Of a stretch of 64,000 bases of DNA, positions 21,237 through 31,599 are shown one piece after another. Within the stretch, counting starts at the first letter, position 1; each line of letters starts with the position of its first letter. The notes below the pieces were generated by a model. The model was not told the DNA's origin. It saw only the letters and a program-made list of their open reading frames with translations, and ran no database searches. Origin of the DNA: Brachypterus glaber (taxonomy: Eukaryota; Arthropoda; Insecta; Coleoptera; Kateretidae). The stretch is taken from assembly GCA_958510825.1 (NCBI GenBank), contig OY294046.1:372001-436000 (forward strand), read 5' to 3'. Made by a program: the position numbers and the translations under genes.

Positions 21237-21978
21237 AAAATTTCTTGGTTGTTTACTTCTTCTAATTTTCTAGGGTAGTCAGATAAAATTACTTGGGAGT
21301 GAGAGATTTTGTCGAAATACTTACCGCGAAAAAATTACCACAAAAATTTATTTTCGGTGCCAAACATTTACAGCGAAAAATTCTTACATTTAAATAAAAA
21401 TGGGTAAAACACAAAGCACGAAAGTTTTTACAGCGAAGTAGAAAAAAACAGTAACCGCGCATAGCAAATTACGTGTCTCATTTTTAAGTTTTTTTTTTTG
21501 AACTGGAACTTGATTTTGTTTAAAATGTTTGATACATTTTTTAAAAATAAAATTATTGCAATTTTCTTTGTTTGATTTTATTAAGTTTTTGATTAGTTTA
21601 GAGAGTTTTTTAAAAGCAAAATACCTACCTATATATTTGACCCAATGACCCAATTTTTTTACTTTTTACTTTTTAATATAAAACAAATTCAGAATCTTCA
21701 AGCCAGAAACACGATTTTCATTTGTTTCAATAACAAAATTGAGATATAAAAAAATAGATTATACGTAAAAAAGTAAGAAAAAAGTTTATATGAACTTTTA
21801 TGCTAAATTGCTGCCTAAGGGAACAAGGTCTTTTTTAAGAGGAATTTTTAGGAATATTTCTCACATGACAAATTTTAAGTATTTACGCCTGGGCCAGAAA
21901 TGGTTAATATTTAAAAAAATCAAATTTAAAATTTTGAAATTGTTTTTTCTTGTTTTTATTTTTTATATTATTTTTTAG
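21237..21978. other. Intron remainder, nothing recognised
   Basis: AT-rich; frames of 60-90 codons exist on both strands but have biased Lys/Phe/Asn composition typical of chance frames in AT-rich DNA. Confidence 0.5.
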
Positions 21979-22227
21979 GATCGAAACGATATACCACCAG
22001 TGTTCACGATCACCCCTCATCCTATCACTTTAGAAGATGACGTCACAATTGGTACCACTGTCACCACGTTGGTGGCAACCGATTCGGATGGGACTTACCC
22101 GGGAAATAAAGTCAGATATGAAATTATAGGCAGAGGAAAAGCCACGAAATATTTCCAAATTGACCCAGATACTGGGACTTTAAGAGTCACTAACGATCTC
22201 AAAAAAGAAATAGATACAGAATATCAG
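21979..22227 (+). CDS. Cadherin exon j (phase 0 to 0)
   Basis: 83 codons between ttttag and gtaaga. It begins exactly at the linker DRNDIPPVF and carries ATDSDGTYPGNKVRYEI and FQIDPDTGTLRV, so it is almost one whole EC repeat. Confidence 0.92.
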
Positions 22228-22747
22228 GTAAGATTTTTTTTTTTTGAAAAAATTATAGAAAATAGTACTGCCAGCAAAAGATTACATTCCCCTCTTACAC
22301 CCCTCTTACACTGCTACTGTAACAGTACAGTAGATCTAAGTTTGTTACAGCTAAATATCTTACAAAAAAAATTAAAAAAAATAAAAAACGAAAAAGTTTT
22401 AGATTTTTTAACTTAAGGCCTAGTTCTAGTGTCCCTAACTCGACCCCTTACCCCACCCATATTTTTACCAAAAACAATCCAAGCCTAGAACTTTGAATTA
22501 GGAACCTATGCTCCAAATTGGAAGCCTTTAGCTCAAAGCGTTATCGAGTTATTGTTGTCACAAATTTCCCGTGCAGACAGAGACACAGATTGGTAGTAAG
22601 ACAGATGTACAGACAGTTTGACAGTCACAAAGGCCGATAGGCAGATTATTTTTTACGAAAATCCTGTTTTTTGGATAGAAAAACGTCGAGACAAAATAAA
22701 AATTATTTATTTTTTTTATTTTTTTTTTATTTATTTATATTTTTCAG
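22228..22747. other. Cadherin intron with a dispersed repeat remnant
   Basis: Carries the words aaaacaatccaagcctagaac, gcgttatcgagttattg and gcagacagagacacagattgg, a dispersed degenerate family also seen near 36750-36850, 43540-43640, 45420 and 60100-60200. No exon. Confidence 0.5.
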
Positions 22748-23372
22748 GTGGATGTCCGAGCCTATGACCTAGGCGAACCCCAGCTATCCTCCGTCATTAC
22801 CGTAGACGTCTACATTCAACACGTAGCCACCGTAGCGCCGGAAGTAGGCCTTCGTTTCGCCGACACTTCCTACAATCTTCAGGTTCCCGAAAACGCCACC
22901 TATGGACAGAAAATCAAAACCCTCACAATAGTAAACAGCAGAACACACGGAACCAACATACCTCTGAAATGTCAAGTGGTCTCTGGAAACAAGGAAAACA
23001 ATTTTTTCATAAATGTGACAGAAGATAGAAATTGCGCTCTATACTTGAATGGGTCTCTGGATTTTGAAAACCAAGAAAAATACGAGATGGAAGTGCAGAT
23101 TATGTCCCTCCAGGGTTTTATCAATAAAGAGTACAGTGTAGCCCAAATCACGATTCACATAACGGACGTAAATGACAATGAGCCTTTCTTTATTTTCCCG
23201 AGTGGAAATGTTGCCAAAAAATTCTATGCTGCTGTGACGGAAAGTTCGCCTTTACAGACGAGTGTTGTGCAAGTGAAGGCTGACGATAAGGATAGTGGGA
23301 AATATGGGAAAATTCAATATTCTATACATGGGAATAATAGTAACAAGTTTTTCAATATAGATCCATCTTCAG
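22748..23372 (+). CDS. Cadherin exon k (last exon seen, phase 0 to 1)
   Basis: 208 codons plus one base, acceptor ttttcag, donor gtaaag. It holds the end of one repeat (VRAYDLGEPQLSS), a complete repeat (VPENATYGQKIKT to LDFENQEKYE) closed by DVNDNEPFFIF, and the start of another with KADDKDSGKYGKIQYSI and FFNIDPSSG. Possible N-glycosylation sites are NAT, NVT and NGS. The donor is followed eight bases later by a dispersed repeat and then by the assembly gap. The continuing exon, which must start in phase 1, was not found in this window. Confidence 0.9.
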
Positions 23373-23380
23373 GTAAAGTT

Positions 23381-23660
23381 AATAGTTATTTATGGTACTA
23401 GTGGGTAAAGTAAGAGAGGGCAATATCGGTTTACCCATGAGTGCCATACAAGGTTTTATCCAATAAATAGCTTAGGAATTCATATTTTTATTAAAAATTT
23501 TAATGACATTTACAAGAAAATAATTTGACAAGTGACAGTTGAGTGGGTAAAATAAATAATTATCCACTCAATAAAGTAAAAGCCACGCGGGGGTTATCAT
23601 TGAGTTTATCTATTTAAAATAAAGCTGGTAATTGTCTTATTATCTGTATGTATTGGATAA
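23381..23660 (+). mobile_element. Dispersed repeat family A, copy 3
   Basis: Begins only eight bases after the last exon-intron border of the cadherin. One arm of the internal palindrome is deleted. The donor itself (gtaaagtt) is outside the element. Confidence 0.85.
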
Positions 23661-23845
23661 AGAATATTTTTTTAGGACACCAAAAATAATACCTTCCACT
23701 CCATTGTATGGATATTTTTAGGTATACCAAAATTTATAACAATATCCACAGTTGGATATGCGCACCTACCGGGTGTCACAGATCCAATGTACACCCCCCT
23801 TAACTTCTGTATTTGTAAAGATAAAATTTTGAAATTTGGTACCTA

Positions 23846-24045
23846 NNNNNNNNNNNNNNNNNNNNNNNNNNNNNNNNNNNNNNNNNNNNNNNNNNNNNNN
23901 NNNNNNNNNNNNNNNNNNNNNNNNNNNNNNNNNNNNNNNNNNNNNNNNNNNNNNNNNNNNNNNNNNNNNNNNNNNNNNNNNNNNNNNNNNNNNNNNNNNN
24001 NNNNNNNNNNNNNNNNNNNNNNNNNNNNNNNNNNNNNNNNNNNNN
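23846..24045. other. Assembly gap of exactly 200 N
   Basis: A round-number gap suggests a placeholder of unknown size. It borders the minisatellite, so tandem repeats probably broke the assembly. Confidence 0.95.
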
Positions 24046-26540
24046 ATGACGTTACATCATGACGTTACATCATGACGCTACATCATCACGTCAAATCATC
24101 ACTTCACACCATCACGTTACATCATCACGTTACATCATCACGTTACATCATTACGTTACATCATTACGATACATCATCACGTTACATCATCACGTTACAC
24201 CATCACGATACACCATCACGTTACGCCATTACGATACACCATCACGTTACATCATCACGTTACATCATCACGTTACATCATCACGTTACATCATGACGTT
24301 ACATCATGACGTCACATCATCACGTCATCACACGTCACATCACCACGTCACATCATCACGTCACATCATCACGTCACATCATCACGTCACATCATCACGT
24401 TACATCATGACGTTACATCATGACGTTACATCATCACGTCAAATCATCACGTCAAATCATCACGTCACACCATCACGTTACATCATCACGTTACATCATC
24501 ACGTTACATCATTACGATACATTATCACGTTACATCATCACGTTACATCATCACGTTACATCATCACGTTACATCATCACGTTTACATCATCACGTTACA
24601 TCATTACGATACATCATCACGTTACATCATCACGTTACATCATCACGTTACATCATCACGTTACATCATCACGATACATCATCACGTTACATCATCACGT
24701 TACATCATCACGTTACATCATCACGTTACATCATCACGATACATCATCACGTTACATCATCACGAATACACCATCACGTTACATCATCACGTTCAATCAT
24801 CACTTTACATCATCACGTTACATCATCACGTTACATCATCACGTTACATCATGACGTTACATCATGACGTTACATCATCACGATACATCATCACGTTGCA
24901 TCATCACGTTGCAATCATCACGTTGCATCATCACGTTACATCATCACGTTACATCATCACGTTACATCATCACGATACACCCATCACGTTACATCATCAC
25001 GTTACATCATCACGTTACATCATCACGTTCAATCATCACTTTACATCATCACGTTACATCATCACGTTACATCATGACGTTACATCATGACGTTACATCA
25101 TCACGATACATCATCACGTTGCATCATCACGTTGCATCATCACGTTGCATCATCACGTTACATCATCACGTTACATCATCACGATACACCATCACGTTAC
25201 ATCATCACGTTACATCATCACGTTCAATCATCACTTTACATCATCACTTTACATCATCACGTTACATCATGACGTTACATCATGACGTTACATCATGACG
25301 TTACATCATGACGTTACATCATGACGCTACATCATCACGTCAAATCATCACGTCACACCCATCACGTTACATCATCACGTTACTCATCATCACGTTACAT
25401 CATTACGATACATCATCACGTTACATCATCACGTTACATCATCACGATACATCATCACGATACATCATCACGTTACATCATCACGTTACAACATCACGTT
25501 ACAACATCACGTTACATCATCACGTTACCATCATCACGTTACATCATCACGATACATCATCACGTTGCATCATCACGTTGCATCATCACGTTACATCATC
25601 ACGATACATCAGATGTATCGTGATGATGTGATACATGATCATGAATACATCATGAAACGTGATCATGAACATGATACATGATCATGATACATGATCATCA
25701 TACATGATCATGATACATGATAATAATACATGCTCATGATACACGGTGATAGGGGGATAACATATGTGATGATGTAACGTGATGATGTAACGTGATGATG
25801 TAACGTGATGATGTAACGTGATGATTGTAACGTGAAGATGTATCGTGACGATGTATCGTGATGATGTATCATAATGATGTATCGTGATGATGTAACGAGA
25901 TGATGTATCGTGATGATGTATCGCGATGATGTATCGTAATGATGTATCGTGATGATGTAACGTGATGATGTAACGTGATGATGTATCGTGATGATGTAAC
26001 TTGATGATGTATCGTGTTGATGTATCGTGATGATGTATCGTGTTGATGTATCGTGATGATGTATCGTGCTGATGTATCGTGATGATGTGATACATGATCA
26101 TGATACATGATCATGCTAGGTGATCATGATACGTGATCATGATCATGATACATGATCATGATAGGTGATCATGATACGTGATCATAATCATGATACATGA
26201 TCATGATACGTGATCATAATCATGATACATGATCATGATACAAAACATGATACATGATCATGATACATGATCATGATACATGATCATGATACATGATCAT
26301 GATACATGATCATGATACATGATCATGATACATGATCATGATACATGATCATGATACATGATCATGATACATGATCATGATACATGATCATGATACATGA
26401 TCATGATACATGATCATGATACATGATCATGATACATGATCATGATACATGATCATGATACATGATCATGATACATGATCATGATACATGATCATGATAC
26501 ATGATAATAATACATGATCATGATACATGGTGATAGGGGG
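24046..26540. repeat. 13-bp minisatellite array with orientation switches
   Basis: 24046-25610: unit ttacatcatcacg with variants (gttgc, gatac, gtcac, tcatgacg). 25611 is the centre of a 35-bp palindrome (25594-25628), after which the unit appears reverse-complemented. 25629-25767: catgatcatgata-type units ending in ggtgatagggggataacata. 25768-26090: tgatgatgtaacg or tgatgatgtatcg units. 26091-26520: nearly pure atacatgatcatg units, closed again by ggtgatagggggataacata. Long frames through it (repeating ITLHHHVTSSRYI) are by-products of a 13-bp period read as 39 bp. Confidence 0.95.
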
Positions 26541-27030
26541 ATAACATATGATCTGTGATAACCGGTATATAGGAAAACAATTCAAATACAGGTAATACAG
26601 TATAAAAATATTTATTTACAATAAGTATATACATAATATCAATAATAATTTGTCATAAAGAGGTAACAAAATAAAAACTATTTAGAAATTATTTTAATTT
26701 ACTCTTTTAAAGGCCAGTTTAAGCAATTATACTTTTTATTGAATTCGAATTTGAATTAAAAGTTATTAAAAAATGCTTCAACTCATATAGTCACCTTTAA
26801 AGTCTCGAAATTGAATTCTATTAAAGAACAAGTGAAGTGTTATAAGACAATTTTATCGCACACCCCACCTAGCGAGAAATTTCTAAAAATTTCTATGAAA
26901 CGATTATAATATAATATATAATATAATTATATTACTAACATATATTTTCTTCTATCTATAGATAAATATTATTTCAGTATTTATTTAAGTTATTAATAAA
27001 CAAATTTTATATTTAATACTAGTTACCATA
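26541..27030. other. AT-rich spacer
   Basis: No feature seen beyond AT-rich sequence right of the minisatellite. Confidence 0.5.
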
Positions 27031-27245
27031 GTCAGGGCCGGACTGGTTCAGTTTGGCCGCAGCCGCATTTCTATTTTGGCCACTAATTAAAGTGATAATT
27101 CGTGGCTAAATCCGTTATGTCTTGGTTAGGGCATTTCAAAGGAAAAATACGTTTTTTTTTAGTTTTAATTCCCCCTCCTCATGTGAAAAATACCATACAA
27201 AAATGATTTTTGATGCTCTGCCACATTATTCAGTCCGGGCCTGAC
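27031..27245. mobile_element. hAT-like MITE, CAGGGCCGGACTG ends
   Basis: gtcagggccggactg at the left and cagtccgggcctgac at the right are near-perfect inverted repeats. CAGGG-type ends are common in hAT transposons. No clear 8-bp duplication. Confidence 0.6.
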
Positions 27246-27470
27246 CAGAGCAATTATATTCTCTCACTACATTTCTAGTTACTTTACTCTGAATCCAAGG
27301 AGTAATTCTATAAAAATCATGCTGTAAATATAAATATAATAATAATAATAAAATTATTTTAAGTATTGCATTTGTTCGACCTTTTGTAATAAACTAGAAG
27401 TACCAAACTTATAATAATTAAATAATTATTGTCCTAAGCCTAAACTAAAACCAATTTTAAGCCTTGATAT

Positions 27471-28618
27471 ACAGGGTGTCCCTGAATTGCTTGGCCAAAC
27501 TTTACGTACGGGATGAATGGCTCAAAACTGTTAAAAAAGTTCCTATAAACATATATCCTAAAACGACTATTAAGGGAGCTACGCCCCTTCAAATGGGGTT
27601 CCAAAAATTCGATTTTTTTTTAATAACTCAGGAACCCTTTGTGTTATATCAACGAGATATTGCATGTAATATATTATTAATAGGGCCTATCAAGCGATGG
27701 TGTTTGCATGTAGTTACTTTAAACAGGGGCCCCCCCATTGGGGGGGCCTTATCACTTTTTTGCCCCAAACTTTTTTCTGTACAACTTTTTTGTAGATTTA
27801 TGATAAGAATATTATTCCTCAGGTAAAGATACATAAAAAAGGTACTCTTATTGTAATACCGTAGGATTAACCGGTTTCGAGAAAAATTCATTTGAACGTG
27901 AATGCTAAAAAAATCAAAAAAGCATGACCGAGTTAGGCGGTTAAAATGGCAACCTTAACATTTTTGTGGGGTCCTGCAGCCAGGACCATTACCATTAGAA
28001 AAAAAATCATGAAATATTCACAAAACGCAGAACGCAAAAAATTAACTGTAAGATCCTAACCTAACTTATTTGTGACTTTTATCTAAGAGCCAAACCAAAT
28101 TAATTTTAATGTATCTAGAACCCGCAATATTAAAATTTTTGTTTTCATAATTTTAGTATTTAATTTTTCGTCCTTGAAGCGTGAAACTTCACGTTCAAAT
28201 GAATTTTTCTCGAAACCGGTTAATCGTACGGTATTACAATAAGAGTACCTTTTTTATGTATCTTTACCTGAGGAATAATATTCTTATCATAAATCTACAA
28301 AAAAGTTGCACAGAAAAAGTTTGGGGCAAAAAAGTGATAAGGCCCCCCCATTTCGGACGCCCCTGTTTAAAGTAACTACATGCAAACACCATCGCTTGAT
28401 AGGCCCTATTAATAATATATTACATGCAATATCTCGTTGATATAACACAAAGGGTTCCTGAGTTATTAAAAAAAAATCGAATTTTTGGAACCCCATTTGA
28501 AGGGGCGTAGCTCCCTTAATAGTCGTTTTAGGATATATGTTTATAGGAACTTTTTTAACAGTTTTGAGCCATTCATCCCGTATGTAAAGTTTGGCCAAGC
28601 AATTCAGGGACACCCTGT
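27471..28618. mobile_element. Element with about 430-bp terminal inverted repeats (ACAGGGTGTCCC ends)
   Basis: Left arm 27471-27902 and right arm 28189-28618 are inverted copies with only a handful of differences, chiefly in a G/C run (27725-27748). The 286-bp centre is unique. Ends read acagggtgtccctgaattgc; flanks gatat and atttt suggest a TA or TAT duplication. Frames of about 110-120 codons within the arms appear on both sides as mirror images and are not protein genes. Confidence 0.85.
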
Positions 28619-29493
28619 ATATTTTTTTAATTTATGTATTATACATAAGATCTTACACACTACAAAAAATTACAAACGGCGTATTCTTTTATAAATTATA
28701 ATAATTTAAATTTAATAAATTTTAAAGTAGGTACTTGCAATTTCCATTTATTCGTATAATATTAAATAGTACCTTTATTCATAATACTTATTCAATATTA
28801 AAATTAAAATATATTTAATAGGAAATGTACACAGTTAATACTACAGTAAACCGGTAAAAAGGAGGGAAAATACCTAATCGCAATAATGCAAAAATAGCGG
28901 CCATTTTTTTTAATAACTCCGAAATCGATAAAAAAAAATTGCATCAAAATATAGCAATATTAGGCAAAAGCTCCAACTCTTGAAAAACCGCGAAGAACCG
29001 TTATTCTTTTTTATGGGACATACATTTCAGACCTGTCGCATTTTATTCAGGGGAGTCAAAAGTCGACAAATAACATTAAATAATTTCTGAAAAATAAAAA
29101 AAAATAATTTGGACTTATCACTTTTTAATTCTAAAGCTTGGACTTCTCATGCCAAATTTCAATCAAGATTAGTCAGTTTTTTCCCAACTCTTGTCTCTTG
29201 GTTTACTGCATTATAAGTACATAGTATAAAATCTTACCTAATATCACACCCAATCAAAACCGTTCATTCAAATTTCATTCTTACTTTACGACTATAATAG
29301 TCGGAGAGATGGTGGCCGTTTTCTCTGTGTTTTATATTTGTCTTTTAAAAAGTACATTTTAATTAAGTTACATCTGAATCGCCTGGTTCTTGATCCGGTT
29401 CCTTTGGGTTCTAGAAGCTCCAAAATCTGTGGAATTGAGGTACCCTAAAAATCTATTTTTAACTTTCCGTTACAGATTAGGATGTTTTCATAT
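28619..29493. other. AT-rich spacer without genes
   Basis: No exon or element border recognised; a few words (ttaataactccgaaatcgat) recall dispersed repeats elsewhere. Confidence 0.45.
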
Positions 29494-29702
29494 CCCAGAT
29501 AGCAAAATCTAGTCACGATGCGCGTACTTGGAGTGCACATTTGGCCTTACATATGTCCACATATGCGACGCATTTGAGGCACACGGGTGCGACTTGGGGT
29601 CGACTCGGTGCGACTTGGGTGCGATTTGTATGAAGATCGCACTTCTGTCTCATCGCGTGCGTCCAAAACTCACGCGTGACTTCATATTGAATGCTATCTG
29701 GG
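29494..29702. mobile_element. MITE with CCCAGATAGCA ends
   Basis: Left CCCAGATAGCA and right TGCTATCTGGG are perfect inverted repeats. The inside is GC-rich compared with the flanks (gcgacttggggtcgactcgg). No transposase. Confidence 0.8.
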
Positions 29703-30124
29703 ATACACAATAATTTATGGTCCAAGGGTAAAAACTGTCTTTAAGAAGTGCATTTGAAATATGTTTAAAGAAATTAACACATTATTCATATTTATGAAAT
29801 GACTTTGATTTAATGATTTTTTTATTTAGAATTGACAGATATAAAATGAACTTTTTAAATGCTGTTTTTAACCCTTGGCCTGCCGAATAACTTGGTATAA
29901 TTCGCCTAATCGCCTAATCTGAATAATATAAATGTTTGACTCGGTAAGTTAAAAATATATTTTTAGGGTACCTTATTTCACCACATTTTTGGGGCTTCTA
30001 GCACTTAAAGGAACCGGCTTTAAAATCTAGCGATTTGGAAATAATTTAAATGTACTTTAAGGCATATATAAAATACAGCCAGGACAGGAGAAAATAATTC
30101 TTAATGAAATGGAAATGGTCACCA
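29703..30124. other. Spacer, nothing recognised
   Basis: AT-rich, no coding or repeat structure identified. Confidence 0.45.
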
Positions 30125-30345
30125 GCTCTTAGACTAACTGTTTTTTAGTGGGGGAGATATATTCAGCTGGGCTCGAAAGCAAATCAGATTTAAAAATAGA
30201 AGTCTTGTCCACTTCTCTACTATCATCTTCAACATTAAATTTTGTTGTAATAGTATGTGAGGAGTAGCCATTTTGAATTTCTTAAAATAGGTTTTCCCCA
30301 CAACCCTAATTAATAACAAAACTATTTTATTGAAGAAATATTCCC
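30125..30345 (-). pseudogene. Decayed partial duplicate of the C-terminal coding part of the chitin-binding protein gene
   Basis: Read on the minus strand in pieces it gives NKIVLLLI, then EIQNGYSSHTI, DDSREVDKTSIFKSDLLSS and AEYISPTKKQ. The intact gene has TKRLILLLI, EIQNGNIPVQTI, EEASREVEEPVSFKSVVHS and VENISPTIKQ in the same order. At the DNA level (plus strand) the two stretches align from tagtgggggagatatattc to gccattttgaatttctt. Stops and frameshifts break it. It lies 1.3 kb downstream of the intact stop codon in the same orientation, so an old tandem duplication is likely. Confidence 0.75.
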
Positions 30346-30777
30346 TATTTTTCCAAATTATTTATAAATAGAGCAAAATCAGGATTCTAAATAAAAAAAT
30401 ACTAGATCTAGCTCATTAAAGTTAAAGTTCTCAAAAGCGAAAAATGTGCTAATCATTGTACAGTTGGACCCACGAAAAATGCAAATTTTAAATATGCCAA
30501 AATGTCAATCTTATTGTTTTATAGTTTAAATAAGATTTTAAGAAAGAGGCTAGAATAATTTGACATATTGTCGGTTTTTCTTTAAAAGTTATTACAGATA
30601 ATGCGTGAATGCGAATAATGTTAAATAACAGTAACTGCTGTTGATGTAGATATAGACCTTTAATTACATCAAGCAGGAAGAAATGGAAAACTAGCAAATA
30701 TAGAGGTTCCAGATCTGCAGGGAGCAAGAAGTCTCCCCAAGATGGTTATTTTTATGTTAATATTTCTTCTTTTTTTA

Positions 30778-30866
30778 CAAAATTAATGCAGAGCCCCTAG
30801 AACAAGCTCGAATCTTATTTGGGGCTCTCCATGAATCTGTATACCAAATAATTAAATAAATAAATG
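30778..30866 (+). mobile_element. LINE or SINE 3'-end relic, copy 1
   Basis: Hairpin-capable gagcccctag...tggggctc followed by an (AAATA)n-like tail. The same unit occurs at 51432-51540. Confidence 0.6.
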
Positions 30867-31599
30867 TCGAATATTAAAATATTTTAAAAAATATATGATA
30901 AATATTAAACTGAAAAAAAAATTGAATATTTAATCATTTTAAAAATTTAAACACAATATTTAGTAAATCTTATGGGAAATAAAACATTGAACTCCTTAGT
31001 AATAAAATATATAATTTATGAAAATTATGATTTTTTTTGCTGCATAAAAATTTCCAATCTCGGAATTATCAAGGAGGCGGAGGCGGGCGGTGTCTTATGA
31101 CCCAGGAAAATTTGTATCGTTTATAGCCTGCACCGCGTATCGTAAAGGGCGTTCTCTTAGATAAAAATGTAAAGTAAATTTTCACTTCTTTCTTCCCGAG
31201 CCTGCACGCTTTTTAACCTTTTCCTTCTGAATCCATTTTTTCTTCAATCTTAACAAAACTCTACTAATCATTAAACTTTGCCACATCCTGCTTCCAATAA
31301 CTCGACAGCTTCTGCTTTTTTAACATCATTTAATTGATGCATTTCTAATTATGTACTTAATATAATTAATTTAATTAAATCCTTTATTAATTATGTACTT
31401 TCTAATTATTATAAATAATATTGACAAATATTGTCAACATTGACAACTGCATTGTTTGCAAACAATTATTCAATTCACACAACTAGATTTTCTATCTTGT
31501 TTTTTTTTCGGATCCAACTGTAGTCAATATTAAAAATGACATTTTGTGATTTATCTGACTATGAATTGGAAAAAAAATACCTAAAATAATTGCTCAAAA
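30867..31599. other. Downstream region of the chitin-binding gene
   Basis: Contains the 3' untranslated part of the minus-strand gene. A minus-strand AATAAA at 31388-31383 is a candidate polyadenylation signal 212 nt past the stop. No other feature. Confidence 0.4.

Larger units (their letters stand above)
1427..23372 (+). other. Cadherin gene locus (11 internal exons, 5' and 3' ends missing)
   Basis: Eleven exons with AG/GT borders join without a phase conflict: 1427-1645, 13263-13457, 13686-14079, 15032-15243, 15348-15488, 17273-17396, 17770-17930, 19802-19975, 20078-20287, 21979-22227 and 22748-23372 (2704 nt, 901 codons plus one base). The product shows about nine extracellular cadherin (EC) repeats, the first and last partial. 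Linkers are canonical (DVNDNAP, DINDKNP, DRNDIPP, DVNDNEP) or degenerate (DIEDEVP, SPGPNTQAP). Cadherins are calcium-dependent cell-surface adhesion proteins. No signal peptide, membrane span or cytoplasmic tail is present here, so both gene ends are missing. The run of EC repeats suggests one of the long insect cadherins (Cad74A or Cad87A-like is my guess from memory, unverified). Introns are loaded with transposons, the first being 11.6 kb. Confidence 0.9.

Noticed and set aside
22000..22416. Independent 138-codon protein starting at Met 22000
   Set aside because: It is the cadherin exon 21979-22227 read through its donor into the intron.
25740..25768. tagggggataacat resembling a homing endonuclease site (I-SceI-like)
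   Set aside because: Two extra G and a different right half; similarity is partial and explained by the repeat tag.
24059..26114. Long open frames with repeating ITLHHHVTSSRYI-type sequence on both strands
   Set aside because: They arise from a 13-bp unit read in three registers (39-bp period), exist in several frames at once, and adjoin a gap. They are not genes.
24046..26540. Possible CRISPR array
   Set aside because: The units are contiguous 13-mers without unique spacers, in a eukaryotic genome.
27464..28613. Mirror-image frames of 80-120 codons
   Set aside because: Both are in the inverted arms of one transposable element, with identical peptide on opposite strands and no domain.
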